A program made the translations under genes and the position numbers. Below are positions 24,233-32,186 of a stretch of DNA of 34,654 bases, one piece after another. How positions within the stretch are numbered: the stretch's first letter is position 1; each line of letters starts with the position of its first letter. Below the pieces are notes generated by a model, which searched no databases, was not told where the DNA came from, and saw nothing but the letters and a program-made list of their open reading frames with translations. Origin of the DNA: JBOGXF01 sp050694275 (GTDB taxonomy: Bacteria > Actinomycetota > CADDZG01 > WHSQ01); assembly GCA_050694275.1 (NCBI GenBank), contig JBOGXF010000178.1:1-34654 (forward strand). The letters run 5' to 3'.

Positions 24233-25990
24233 TTAGTCGCCCCCGCCGGTCGATCGCTCCAGCGTCAGGGTTCCCTCCGGATAATCGCTCGCACCGAACG
24301 CGGAGATCCGTTCCGGAGTGAGGGAGGCGATGAAGTCGGTGGGGAACGCCCCGGCGAACAGCCGCTCATCGAGTCGCGCCTCGGGGACCCTGTCGATCCC
24401 CGCCCGTCCCTCGGGGATGTTGTCCCCGATGGTGTAGCTCCCGATGTAGCGGGCGACGTCGGCGAGATCGACGCCTGCCTCTTCTACCTGGTCGAGGTTC
24501 ATGAAGATCTCGACCGAGGTCGACTTGAAAACGATTGGGGCACCAAAGCGCTCGTTGATGTCCCGTTCGAGCTCCCGTGCATTGATGCGCCAGCCGCCCA
24601 CGGGTTCGGGCAGCGGTTGCTGCCCGTGGTCGGCGGTGATCGCAAGCACGTAGTTCCCTTCGCCGGCGATCTCGTCGAGGACCCTCTTGAATCTCGCGAT
24701 CTGGCGATCGGTCTCGAACAAGATGTCGCCCTGCTCGGGGCCCAGCATGTTCCATATGTGCCCGCCGAAGTCGGGTGCCTTCAGCTCGATCCACACGAGA
24801 TCGGTGAGCGCGTCCGTACCTATCTCCTCGTTACGCATCATCTTTACGGCGGCGTCGCCGGTCCATCTCACGAACGCCGGGGTGCCGGGTCTCACGGCGT
24901 CCTCCTGCAGCTCCTCCAGCGTGTGGCCGAACCAATTGCCGTCCCGCAGCCCGTCGCGCTCATCGAGCGCGCGCTCGTAGGCTTCGAGATCCGAGACATC
25001 TGCCTCATCGAGATAGGACGGAAGCTTGTAGTAGTCCTCGTTGATCCACCACTCGTTGTCGTGCGCCTTCCACAACGCCGCGACGTCCTTGTCCCCGCCG
25101 TCACGTTGCGCCCCGTGACCGATCATCCCGAGATGCCATCCCTCGTACGACACCGACCCCACGAACGGCCGGTTTCCGTTCTGCTCGTCCCACAGCTCGC
25201 TCATCGTCGGGAGCTGCAGATAGGTGGGATCGGAGTTGTCGAGCCACGTGTCGACGGTGGGGTCATCCCCCGACGTCGGAGCCCCCTCGGGAGCGCGCAT
25301 CTGGTTGCCGGGAATGCCGTGGTCGACAGGGTAATAGCCGGTGCCGAGCGTCCCGTGCAGCGCACCGGTGATCGACGGAGCCGAGCCGATGGTGGCGTTC
25401 ACGTAGGTCGTCCCGTCCGCTCGCAAGGAGTCGATCGTGGGATGGGCCGAGGGGTGCTGTTCGAGCACGTTCCATCCCCCGCCGTCTATCACGACCGTGA
25501 AGATCACCTTCGGGGGCCGGGCGCGCTCGCCCGAGAGCGCGTCGGTCAGGACACCGCCCTCGCTCTCGAACCCGTCCATGCCCACGAGCTCGGCGTAGGT
25601 CGGAGAGATGTCGACGAGGTCGACCTCGTCCGAGGCCTCGACTCCGCGGTTCACGTATCCCGGGCCGTAGAAGATCATCGGGACATGGGAGAGATAGCCC
25701 CACGGGTTGGGATGGGACGTGTACAGCTCGGGGCTGTTGGTGCCCAGGGTCGTTAGATCCCACTCACCGATTACGAAGCGGTGCGGCTTGGGAACGAGCA
25801 TGATCTCGCCGGAGCGTCCCGGCACATGACCGCGAAAGATGTGCTCCATGATCGGCGCGCCCACCGAGCCGGTCATCTGATCCAGCGTCGGCGCATCGTC
25901 GGGGACCCCGCGCGGGGGCTGCAGCACGAAGGCGGCAACGGCTGCGGCGGCCAGCGCCGCGGCAACGACTATCAAGACGCGTTTGGACAA
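24233..25990 (-). CDS. Membrane-anchored, circularly permuted alkaline phosphatase superfamily hydrolase
   Basis: A 585-residue protein with an N-terminal membrane anchor or signal segment (about 4-23). The block GHVPGRSGEIMLVPKPHRF, normally in the C-terminal third of PafA-like phosphatases, is at residues 54-72. SHPNPWGYLSHVPMIFYGPG (His93) and LVDISPTYA follow. Then come VIDGGGW (Asp169), SITGALH (Thr208), DHGIPGNQ, APDFGGH (Asp407, His411) and TADHGQ (Asp454-His455). The tail (STSVEIFMNL, then DNIPEGRAG and LFAGAFPTDFI) matches the region that precedes the SGD block in ordinary enzymes. All seven ligands are present. TTG 25990 is chosen because it gives the same N-terminus as the paralogue at 27348, and GAAAGGG precedes it. 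It is probably an extracytoplasmic phosphatase or transferase. Confidence 0.84.
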   Translation of the reverse strand: MSKRVLIVVAAALAAAAVAAFVLQPPRGVPDDAPTLDQMTGSVGAPIMEHIFRGHVPGRSGEIMLVPKPHRFVIGEWDLTTLGTNSPELYTSHPNPWGYLSHVPMIFYGPGYVNRGVEASDEVDLVDISPTYAELVGMDGFESEGGVLTDALSGERARPPKVIFTVVIDGGGWNVLEQHPSAHPTIDSLRADGTTYVNATIGSAPSITGALHGTLGTGYYPVDHGIPGNQMRAPEGAPTSGDDPTVDTWLDNSDPTYLQLPTMSELWDEQNGNRPFVGSVSYEGWHLGMIGHGAQRDGGDKDVAALWKAHDNEWWINEDYYKLPSYLDEADVSDLEAYERALDERDGLRDGNWFGHTLEELQEDAVRPGTPAFVRWTGDAAVKMMRNEEIGTDALTDLVWIELKAPDFGGHIWNMLGPEQGDILFETDRQIARFKRVLDEIAGEGNYVLAITADHGQQPLPEPVGGWRINARELERDINERFGAPIVFKSTSVEIFMNLDQVEEAGVDLADVARYIGSYTIGDNIPEGRAGIDRVPEARLDERLFAGAFPTDFIASLTPERISAFGASDYPEGTLTLERSTGGGD

Positions 25991-26036
25991 TCGGGCCCTT
26001 TCACAGGTGGTGTCCCAGCGGGTGCGGGGACCCACC

Positions 26037-27335
26037 CTAACCGAGACGGCCGGCAGATCTCCCGGCAAGGGCGGGCATGAGGCCGGCGCGCTTGTACCAC
26101 ATGCCGATCGCAACGAGGCCGGCCAGGAACACGATCCCCATTCCCGCGATCAGCGCTCCCTGCGTCGCCGGGGACCACCACAGCTTCATCGCCGCCGCCG
26201 CGAGGACCCACGCGACGTTGTAGGCGATGTCGTACAGCGAGAAGGCGCGGCCTCGGAAGTCGTCGCCCAGAGACTCTTGCACCAGGGTGTCGAGCGAGAT
26301 CTTGGCGAGAAAAAACCCAAAGCCCAGAAAGAACGTGAGGAGCGCAAGCGCTGCTCTGAGCTCGAGGCTTCCGAGGAGCGCGACCGCCGACCCCGCCACC
26401 ACGGACGCGCTCATGACCAGGCTCGCGGTCGTCCGAACACGCTCGTGAAGCTTGTGTGCGAGCACGAATCCGAGAGTGGCACCGGCCGCGCCACCACCGC
26501 CCGTCAAGAGCAGTACTTGGAAATCGTCGTCGGCCAGCAGATCGCGCGCGACGAAGCCGATGCCTACGAGCGAGAAGCTCCACAACAGACGCAACCAGAA
26601 GTAGGTCGTGATCGCTGCCCCGGCCTTGGGGGTCCTCGCGACCTCGCGCAGGCCGGCCACGATATTGCCCAGGACCCGACCGACCTCCTGGACGAAGGTG
26701 AGCGGAGCCCGCGCCTCGCCGGCGCGACCGATGAGCAGCGCCGAGCCGGCCCCGATCCCGTAGACGACCGCTCCGAAGAGGGCGATGGGATCGGTCGACA
26801 GGAACTCGGCCGCGACGAAAGCGATCCCTGCACCGCCAAGCTGAAAGAGCGCGCCGCCGAGCTGAGAGACGGCGTTGGCCTCCACCAGAGACGATTCTCC
26901 GAGCGTCGTGGGTAACGCCGCCGCCTTGGTCGCGAGCACGATGCGCGTCGATGTCAGCGTCAACAGGAAAGCGAGGAACAGTGGGATGTCACCCACCGAT
27001 GTGGTGCCCGCGACGGCGATCAGCAAGATCACCGCCGAGCGGATCCCGTTGGCCAGGAACAGAAGTCGTCTCCGGTCCCAGCGGTCGATGACCACACCCA
27101 GAAACGGGCTCAGGATGGTGTAGGGGACGAAGACGAGCAGCGCGATCCGCAGCAGCTCGTCCGGGGAACGCGCCCCTTCGAGATCGAAGCCTCTCTGACC
27201 CCCGAACACGATGAGCTTGGCGAGGGCCGCTTGCACCACACCGTCCCCCGCCTGAGCGAAGAACTGCGCGCCCATCAAGAAACCGAAGTCGCGTGACCTG
27301 AAGATGAGTGCGAGACCGCGCTTGATCATGTCCAC
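26037..27335 (-). CDS. Major facilitator superfamily transporter
   Basis: A 432-residue protein with about twelve hydrophobic segments. The MFS loop motif between helices 2 and 3 reads GVVIDRWDRRRLLFLANG (near residue 80). N-terminal FGFLMGAQFFAQAGDGVVQAALA and LPTTLGESSLVEANAVSQLGG resemble the EntS/MFS_3-type exporters. The likely role is export of a small hydrophobic or amphipathic compound; the substrate is unknown. It is sandwiched between two paralogous permuted ALP-type genes (gaps of 12 and 46 bases), so it may handle a substrate or product of those enzymes (inference). GTG 27335 is used; ATG 27329, two codons in, is equally possible. TAGGGT ends 9 bases before GTG 27335, suggesting an internal promoter. 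Confidence 0.88.
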   Translation of the reverse strand: MDMIKRGLALIFRSRDFGFLMGAQFFAQAGDGVVQAALAKLIVFGGQRGFDLEGARSPDELLRIALLVFVPYTILSPFLGVVIDRWDRRRLLFLANGIRSAVILLIAVAGTTSVGDIPLFLAFLLTLTSTRIVLATKAAALPTTLGESSLVEANAVSQLGGALFQLGGAGIAFVAAEFLSTDPIALFGAVVYGIGAGSALLIGRAGEARAPLTFVQEVGRVLGNIVAGLREVARTPKAGAAITTYFWLRLLWSFSLVGIGFVARDLLADDDFQVLLLTGGGGAAGATLGFVLAHKLHERVRTTASLVMSASVVAGSAVALLGSLELRAALALLTFFLGFGFFLAKISLDTLVQESLGDDFRGRAFSLYDIAYNVAWVLAAAAMKLWWSPATQGALIAGMGIVFLAGLVAIGMWYKRAGLMPALAGRSAGRLG

Positions 27336-27347
27336 GTCGGTCGAACC

Positions 27348-29084
27348 CTATCCGCGCACATCCCGATAGAGCCGGCTCTCCGGATAGAGGCCGTCGCCGA
27401 ACGGCTCGACGCGATCCGGAGTGAGGCTTTGAATGAACGACGCCGAAAACGCACCGGCGAACACGGTGTCGTCGAGACGAGCCGCAGGGACGCGATCGGC
27501 GCCGGGAGCATCCGACGGAATGTTGTCGCCGACCGTGTAGGTCCCGAGGAAGCGGGCAATGACGGCCGGGTCGACCTCACCGCGCTCGAGCGCCTCGGGC
27601 TCGAGATAGATCTCGGCCGTGGTGATCTTTCGCACTACCGGCCCGAAACGCTCCTCGATGTCATCCTCGAGCTCGCCGGAGGCGATGCGCCAGCCGCCGA
27701 ACGTCTCGGGAAGCGGCTCCTGTCCGTGATCGGCCCCGATCATGAGGACGTAGTTGCGCCGGCCGATCGACCGATTCAGCTCACCGACGAAACGAGCGAT
27801 CTGACGATCGACCGCGCTCAGGACGTCGGCCTGCTCGGGCCGCAGCATGTTCCACGCGTGCCCCGCGTAGTCGGGCATCTTCATCTCGACCCAGAAGAGA
27901 TCGGTTATGCCGTCGGCGCCGAGACCCTCCTCCCGCATGATGTCGATCACCGCGTCTCCGGTGAAGCGTACAAACGCCGGGGTGCCCGGCCGCACCCTCG
28001 GGTCGCGCAGTTCCCGAAGGGTGTGTCCGAACCACGAATCGTCGACGACGCCGTCACGCTCGTCGAGACGACCTTCGTATGTCGAGAGACGCTCGAGATC
28101 CGTCGGCCGCAGATACGCCGGCAGCGCGTAGTAGCTCTCGTTCGTCCACCACGCCTGATCGTCGAGGTCCCACAAAACCGCGATATCCCGGTCGCCGCCG
28201 GCGCGAAACGAACCGTGCCCGATCATCCCGAGGTGCCAGCCCTCGTAGGACACGGTCCCGACGACCGCCCGGTTGCCCGTTCTCTCGTCCCACAGCTCGG
28301 AGATCGTGGGCGCGCGCAGAAAGCGCGGATCGGCGTTGTTGTCCCACGAGTCGAGGTTGCTCCCATCCTCTGTCCGCAGCTGGTTGCCGGGGATCCCGTG
28401 GGTCTCGGGGTAAACGCCGGTGCCCAGCGTCGCATGGAGCGCTCCGGTGATCGTGGGGGCAGAGCCCGTGGTCGCGTTCGTGTACGTGAGCCCTTCGGCG
28501 CGCAAAGAGTCGATCGTCGGATGCGATTGGGGGTGCTGCTCGAGGACGTTCCATCCGCCACCGTCGAGCACGACGCTGAAGATCACCCGAGGCGACCTTC
28601 TGTGGCCGGGGGCCCCACAAACTTCCCCGAACGACCGTCCGTCGAAGTCGGAACCTCGCATCCCGAGCAAGCATGCGTACGTCGGGGCGACGTTGACGAT
28701 ATCGGTCGGCTCGTCGCGCGCGACGTTCGACGGGACGAAACCGGGCCCGTAGAAGATGATCGGAACGCGCGCCAGGTAGTCCCACGGGTTCGGGTGGGAG
28801 TTCGTCGTTACCGGATCGTCCGTTCCCAACGTAGTCAGATCCCACCGCCCGATCATGTAGTGGTGGGGTTTGGGAACCGTGATGATGTCGCCCGAGCGGT
28901 GGGGAACGTGACCACGGACTATGTTGGTCATGATCGACGCGCCGACGTCGGTTGCCATCGCTTCCTCTGTCGGCGCGCCGCGGGGAAGGCCTCTCGCCGG
29001 CCTAAGGGTGTACGCCGCCACCCCTGCGAGCACGACTGCCACCAGGGCCACGAGTACGACGCGGTCGGACGACGCCTTTCCCAA
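27348..29084 (-). CDS. Membrane-anchored, circularly permuted alkaline phosphatase superfamily hydrolase
   Basis: A 578-residue paralogue of the product at 24233, alike over its whole length. An N-terminal anchor (about 8-26) is followed by GHVPHRSGDIITVPKPHHY (58-76), SHPNPWDYLARVPIIFYGPG (His97) and VNVAPTYA. VLDGGGW (Asp174), TITGALH (Thr213), THGIPGNQ, MPDYAGH (Asp405, His409) and GADHGQ (Asp452-His453) come next. The same permuted order and complete seven-ligand set are seen. The C-terminal tail DNIPSDAPG..VFAGAFSASFI is shared with the paralogue. TTG 29084 is the best start available before the upstream DUF1980 gene, though its ribosome binding site is weak. The two copies flank the MFS gene, pointing to duplication and possibly different substrates. 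Confidence 0.84.
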   Translation of the reverse strand: MGKASSDRVVLVALVAVVLAGVAAYTLRPARGLPRGAPTEEAMATDVGASIMTNIVRGHVPHRSGDIITVPKPHHYMIGRWDLTTLGTDDPVTTNSHPNPWDYLARVPIIFYGPGFVPSNVARDEPTDIVNVAPTYACLLGMRGSDFDGRSFGEVCGAPGHRRSPRVIFSVVLDGGGWNVLEQHPQSHPTIDSLRAEGLTYTNATTGSAPTITGALHATLGTGVYPETHGIPGNQLRTEDGSNLDSWDNNADPRFLRAPTISELWDERTGNRAVVGTVSYEGWHLGMIGHGSFRAGGDRDIAVLWDLDDQAWWTNESYYALPAYLRPTDLERLSTYEGRLDERDGVVDDSWFGHTLRELRDPRVRPGTPAFVRFTGDAVIDIMREEGLGADGITDLFWVEMKMPDYAGHAWNMLRPEQADVLSAVDRQIARFVGELNRSIGRRNYVLMIGADHGQEPLPETFGGWRIASGELEDDIEERFGPVVRKITTAEIYLEPEALERGEVDPAVIARFLGTYTVGDNIPSDAPGADRVPAARLDDTVFAGAFSASFIQSLTPDRVEPFGDGLYPESRLYRDVRG

Positions 29085-29114
29085 TGATGGGCGGTGGTTT
29101 CGGATCAGGGGACA

Positions 29115-29810
29115 CTAATACAGGTAGGGATTCTTGGGTTCCTCGATTGGCTCCAGCCGCGTGGCCTCGAGCACGTAGCGGTCACCCTCTTTGATCAACG
29201 TCCCGGACACGTTGAGCCACTGGTTGTCGGAGTGGTCCTCGTCCGCCTGCACGGCAACCGAGTACGGAATCGCGTCCGCCGCGCAGCAAGACACATAAAA
29301 ACGCGTGAGTGTGAACCTGGCTGCCCCGGCCGTGTCGCGGTGCGTGACGAAGCCGGTCAGATCAACTTCCGTTCCCTCGATGATGCCGGCACTCGCCGCG
29401 TAATCCTCGGACTGCGAGGCAAAGTGGATGTCGATGAACTCGACCTCCCCCTCGGGGTCCGGTGCCGGGGCAAAGCTCCCTATCGCGCCGACGCCGGTCC
29501 CCGCCGATTTGCGGGACGCCGCAAGGGCGCCAAGGGACGGCTCAGGGATGGCGATCACGGCTATCAGGGGAATCAGCAAAATGACCAGCCCTACGGCGTC
29601 CCGAGCCGATGTCTTGACACGCGGCCCATCGGGCCGCCCCACGAGCACGACGACATGAGCGATCGCGGCCGCGCCGAGAACGAGCGCCCCGAACGGGACG
29701 ACCCAGTAAGTCCGGGGGCCGAGATAGCGAGACACCTCGTTGCCGATCCAGAGCCAGGCGAGGAAGCCGGACCACAGGGCCAGGATCAAAGCGCGCGCGC
29801 CCAGGCTCAT
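29115..29810 (-). CDS. DUF1980 / TIGR03943 family protein (partner subunit of UPF0718 permease)
   Basis: A 231-residue protein. Two to three N-terminal hydrophobic segments (about 6-26, 35-58 and 74-92) precede a soluble C-terminal domain. The domain has the family's double cysteine in LTRFYVSCCAADAIPYSV and ends in NQWLNVSGTLIKE..YVLEATRLEPI. TIGR03943 members are putative subunits of a membrane permease complex, as in the SMU_746c/SMU_747c and YcgR/YcgQ pairs. The substrate is not established. ATG 29810 overlaps the TGA of the permease gene (ATGA). A mirror-image paralogue is at 33208. Confidence 0.86.
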   Translation of the reverse strand: MSLGARALILALWSGFLAWLWIGNEVSRYLGPRTYWVVPFGALVLGAAAIAHVVVLVGRPDGPRVKTSARDAVGLVILLIPLIAVIAIPEPSLGALAASRKSAGTGVGAIGSFAPAPDPEGEVEFIDIHFASQSEDYAASAGIIEGTEVDLTGFVTHRDTAGAARFTLTRFYVSCCAADAIPYSVAVQADEDHSDNQWLNVSGTLIKEGDRYVLEATRLEPIEEPKNPYLY

Positions 29811-30832
29811 CGCATGACCACCTCGAACCACAAGGACCCCGCGAGGGTCACCGGCACCGCGATGACCAGGAGCCGACCAAGAAACGTCTTCGTGAACGTC
29901 GCGCCGTAGAGGAACGAGAGCTTGGTGTCGACGACGGGCCCGAAGACGAGGAACGCCATCTGCGCCCCGACCGGGAACTGCACGAAACTGACCGCGACGA
30001 ACGCATCGGCTTCGGAGCAGAGCGACAGCACGAAGGCAAGTCCCATCAGCGCTAGGGCGCCGACGACCGGCGTGCCCGCCACACCCGATATGACGCTCTG
30101 CGGGATGATGGTCTGTAGCCCTGCGGCAAGAGCGCTTCCGATTACCACAAAGCGGCCCATGAAGAAGAAGTCGCCGGCGAGGTGATCGACGAAGCGGCGG
30201 CCGCGATTGGCGCTCACGTCGTGGGAGCTGTGGGGAACGTCAACAGCAGCACGCGGGCGCAAGAGATCCCCGGCAGAATGCCGGGCCCCGATCGCCCACC
30301 CTGCGATCACGGCCAGCAGCAGTCCCAAGACGGCCCGTCCGACAACCATCTGCAACGCCACTCCCCGGCCCGAGTACGCGACGAACGTCGACGCCAGCAC
30401 TATCGGGTTGATGATGGGCGACGCCAGCATGAAAGCGAGCCCCGCGGCCGGGTGCATCCCGCGCGCGATCAACCGCCGGGCAACCGGCACCGACCCGCAT
30501 TCGCACACCGGAAAGGCGATACCGGATAGGGCGGCACCCGGAAGCTGCAACCCGACGGGGAGCCTCGCGACACGCTCGAAGAGACGGTCGGGCACGAACA
30601 CCTCGATCCCCGCGCTGACGCTGGCGCCCAGCAATACGAACGGCAGGGCCTCGACCACGATCGAGGTGAAGATGAGCGCGAACGTCTCGGCCTCGGCGAC
30701 CTCGCCCAGCCCGGAGAGGCGCCCTGCAAGGATGATGAGAACCGCCGCGGCAGCGAGAGCCGCGAACAGCGTGCCCGACGCGGGTCGGCCGAGATCGAGA
30801 GGCTGCACCACGCCTGTAGCCGGTTTGGCCAT
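29807..30832 (-). CDS. UPF0718 / DUF318 (ArsP_1-like) permease
   Basis: A 341-residue membrane protein with about eight hydrophobic segments. The family core is AFPVCECGSVPVARRL with Cys110 and Cys112, then FMLASPIINPIVLASTFVAY. The second half repeats this theme with LSLCSEADAFVAVSFVQFPVGAQMAF and FGPVVDTKL. ArsP members export trivalent organoarsenicals, but most UPF0718 proteins have no proven substrate; a metal or metalloid is suspected from the cysteines. ATG 30832 is chosen because the longer frame is antisense to the gene at 30855. It is first gene of the nine-gene minus-strand run. The paralogue at 32186 has the same length (341 residues). Confidence 0.86.
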   Translation of the reverse strand: MAKPATGVVQPLDLGRPASGTLFAALAAAAVLIILAGRLSGLGEVAEAETFALIFTSIVVEALPFVLLGASVSAGIEVFVPDRLFERVARLPVGLQLPGAALSGIAFPVCECGSVPVARRLIARGMHPAAGLAFMLASPIINPIVLASTFVAYSGRGVALQMVVGRAVLGLLLAVIAGWAIGARHSAGDLLRPRAAVDVPHSSHDVSANRGRRFVDHLAGDFFFMGRFVVIGSALAAGLQTIIPQSVISGVAGTPVVGALALMGLAFVLSLCSEADAFVAVSFVQFPVGAQMAFLVFGPVVDTKLSFLYGATFTKTFLGRLLVIAVPVTLAGSLWFEVVMR

Positions 30833-30838
30833 GAACAA

Positions 30839-30848
30839 ACGGTAACTT
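30839..30848. promoter_or_regulatory. Compact bidirectional promoter with overlapping -10 hexamers
   Basis: The divergent genes starting at 30832 (minus) and 30855 (plus) are only 22 bases apart. TAACTT (30843-30848) ends 6 bases before ATG 30855 on the plus strand. TACCGT (30844-30839) ends 6 bases before ATG 30832 on the minus strand. The two hexamers share the TA pair. The symmetrical 6-base spacing suggests two leaderless transcripts from one shared melting site. No Shine-Dalgarno sequence is present for either gene. Confidence 0.5.
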
Positions 30849-30854
30849 GCAACC

Positions 30855-32186
30855 ATGGCTCCGCTGCCGACCACCCGAACAGTCGCCCTGCTCGTGGCGC
30901 TCGCCATCGTTGGAGCGCCCGCCGCCGCCCTGCGAGCTCTCTGTGTGGGACGCTCGTGCGAGGAAGCCGCCGAGGCCGCCGCAGACGTCCCCTTCTGCTC
31001 CCTGCCGGGCCGGGTGAGAGACGGGTTGGCCGCAGGGTTCCGAGAGGGGCGCTCACCCGATCTCTTCGCCGTGACCCGTGGGCAGACCGTCGCGGGCGGC
31101 ACCGCGTTCGACCAGGCCGCGGGCGCACCGGCGTGGCCCTCCGTTCCCGCGGGGGACGCAAGTCGGATACCCATCGCGTTCTGGGGCACGGGCATGGACT
31201 CGGGCGCGGCTATCCCGGCGGGGACCGGGGCGGACGACATCGCCCCCACCCTCGCCCGCATCGCCGGGGTCGAGCGGCCACATCCCGAGGTGCGCTCGGG
31301 CACCCCCATCGAAAACATCGCCTCGGGTGAGGTTCCGCGCGTGGTGCTCGAGGTCGTGCTCGCCGGAACGGGCAGCGCCGACCTCGAAGAATCTCCAACC
31401 ACTTGGCCCTTTCTTGCAACGCTCCTGGACGAGGGCGCCGCGACCCTCGACGGAGAGACGGGGTCGCTCCCCGTCGATCCCGCGGCGGTGCTGACGACGA
31501 TCGGGACCGGGGGTCTCCCCCACCAGCACGGGATCACAGGCACGCTGATGCGCAACGACTCGGGGCGGCTAGTGCGCGCGTGGAGTCCGCGGGTGCCGGG
31601 ATCGGTGATCGCGGCCCTCGGGGACGACCTCGACGAGCTGCTGGATCAGCGCCCCGAGGTCGGACTTGTTGCCGGTCGGAGATCCGACCGCGGGCTCGTG
31701 GGAGGTAGCTGGTACGTCGATGGGGATCGAGACGATGTCGCGTTCGGCGCAGCCGATCCGGTCGAGGCCGCGGCTCGCCTGCTGCGCGAAGACTACGCAG
31801 ACGACTCCGAGCCGGACTTGCTCGCCGTCGTGCTGCGTGGCGGCCTCGGCGAGATGGACAGGCAGCTGCGCGCCTTGGTGAAGAGGGCACGCGCGGCGGC
31901 GCGCGGGTCCCTCACGGTCGTCGTCTCGGCAACGGGCTCGGGCCTTTCCGGCCCGGCAGAGATGCGGCCCGCAGAAATCGCAGGCTCTATAGGTACAGAC
32001 GTCGGCGATGTGGTCGAGGCGGTCGCGGTCGGGGGACTGTTCCTCGATCAGAAAGAGCTCGAGGCGACGAAGACCTCCGACGACGCGGTCCTCGATTCGT
32101 TGCGCTCGATGCGCGCGGCGGACGGGAACCCGCTCTTCGCCGACGTCTTCGGGGGCCTCGCGATCAGCTTCCAGAGGTATTGCTGA
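30855..32186 (+). CDS. Degenerate (catalytically dead) permuted alkaline phosphatase-like protein
   Basis: A 443-residue protein with an N-terminal hydrophobic signal or anchor (about 8-28). The layout is the permuted one. SRIPIAFWGTGM and DDIAPTLARIAG (about 103-138) come first. PRVVLEVVLAGTGS (161-174), WPFLATLLDEGA, SLPVDPAAVLTTIGTGGLPHQHGITGTLMR (about 204-233) and finally VVVSATGSG follow. Every expected ligand is replaced: the N-terminal His is gone, Asp is Ala170, the Thr nucleophile is Asp208, the DxxxH pair is absent from LLAVVLRGGLGEMD, and DHG is ATG. The frame is intact and typical in composition, so it is a real pseudoenzyme, not a decayed pseudogene. Its TGA overlaps ATG 32186 of the permease gene, suggesting a structural or sensory role with the permease (inference). 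Confidence 0.78.
   Translation: MAPLPTTRTVALLVALAIVGAPAAALRALCVGRSCEEAAEAAADVPFCSLPGRVRDGLAAGFREGRSPDLFAVTRGQTVAGGTAFDQAAGAPAWPSVPAGDASRIPIAFWGTGMDSGAAIPAGTGADDIAPTLARIAGVERPHPEVRSGTPIENIASGEVPRVVLEVVLAGTGSADLEESPTTWPFLATLLDEGAATLDGETGSLPVDPAAVLTTIGTGGLPHQHGITGTLMRNDSGRLVRAWSPRVPGSVIAALGDDLDELLDQRPEVGLVAGRRSDRGLVGGSWYVDGDRDDVAFGAADPVEAAARLLREDYADDSEPDLLAVVLRGGLGEMDRQLRALVKRARAAARGSLTVVVSATGSGLSGPAEMRPAEIAGSIGTDVGDVVEAVAVGGLFLDQKELEATKTSDDAVLDSLRSMRAADGNPLFADVFGGLAISFQRYC

Noticed and set aside
24167..29087. Plus-strand open frames of more than 500 codons opposite the two permuted phosphatase genes
   Set aside because: They mirror each other because the real genes are paralogues. The products lack any motif, while the minus-strand products have full catalytic sets.
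30833..30854. A Zur- or ArsR-type operator between the divergent permease units
   Set aside because: The spacer shows no convincing dyad matching a known metalloregulator box; the -10-like hexamers explain it better.
30855..32186. The degenerate ALP-like gene as a decayed pseudogene
   Set aside because: There is no frameshift or stop, codon pattern is normal, a signal segment is present and the start and stop are integrated with neighbours. Pseudoenzyme is the better reading.
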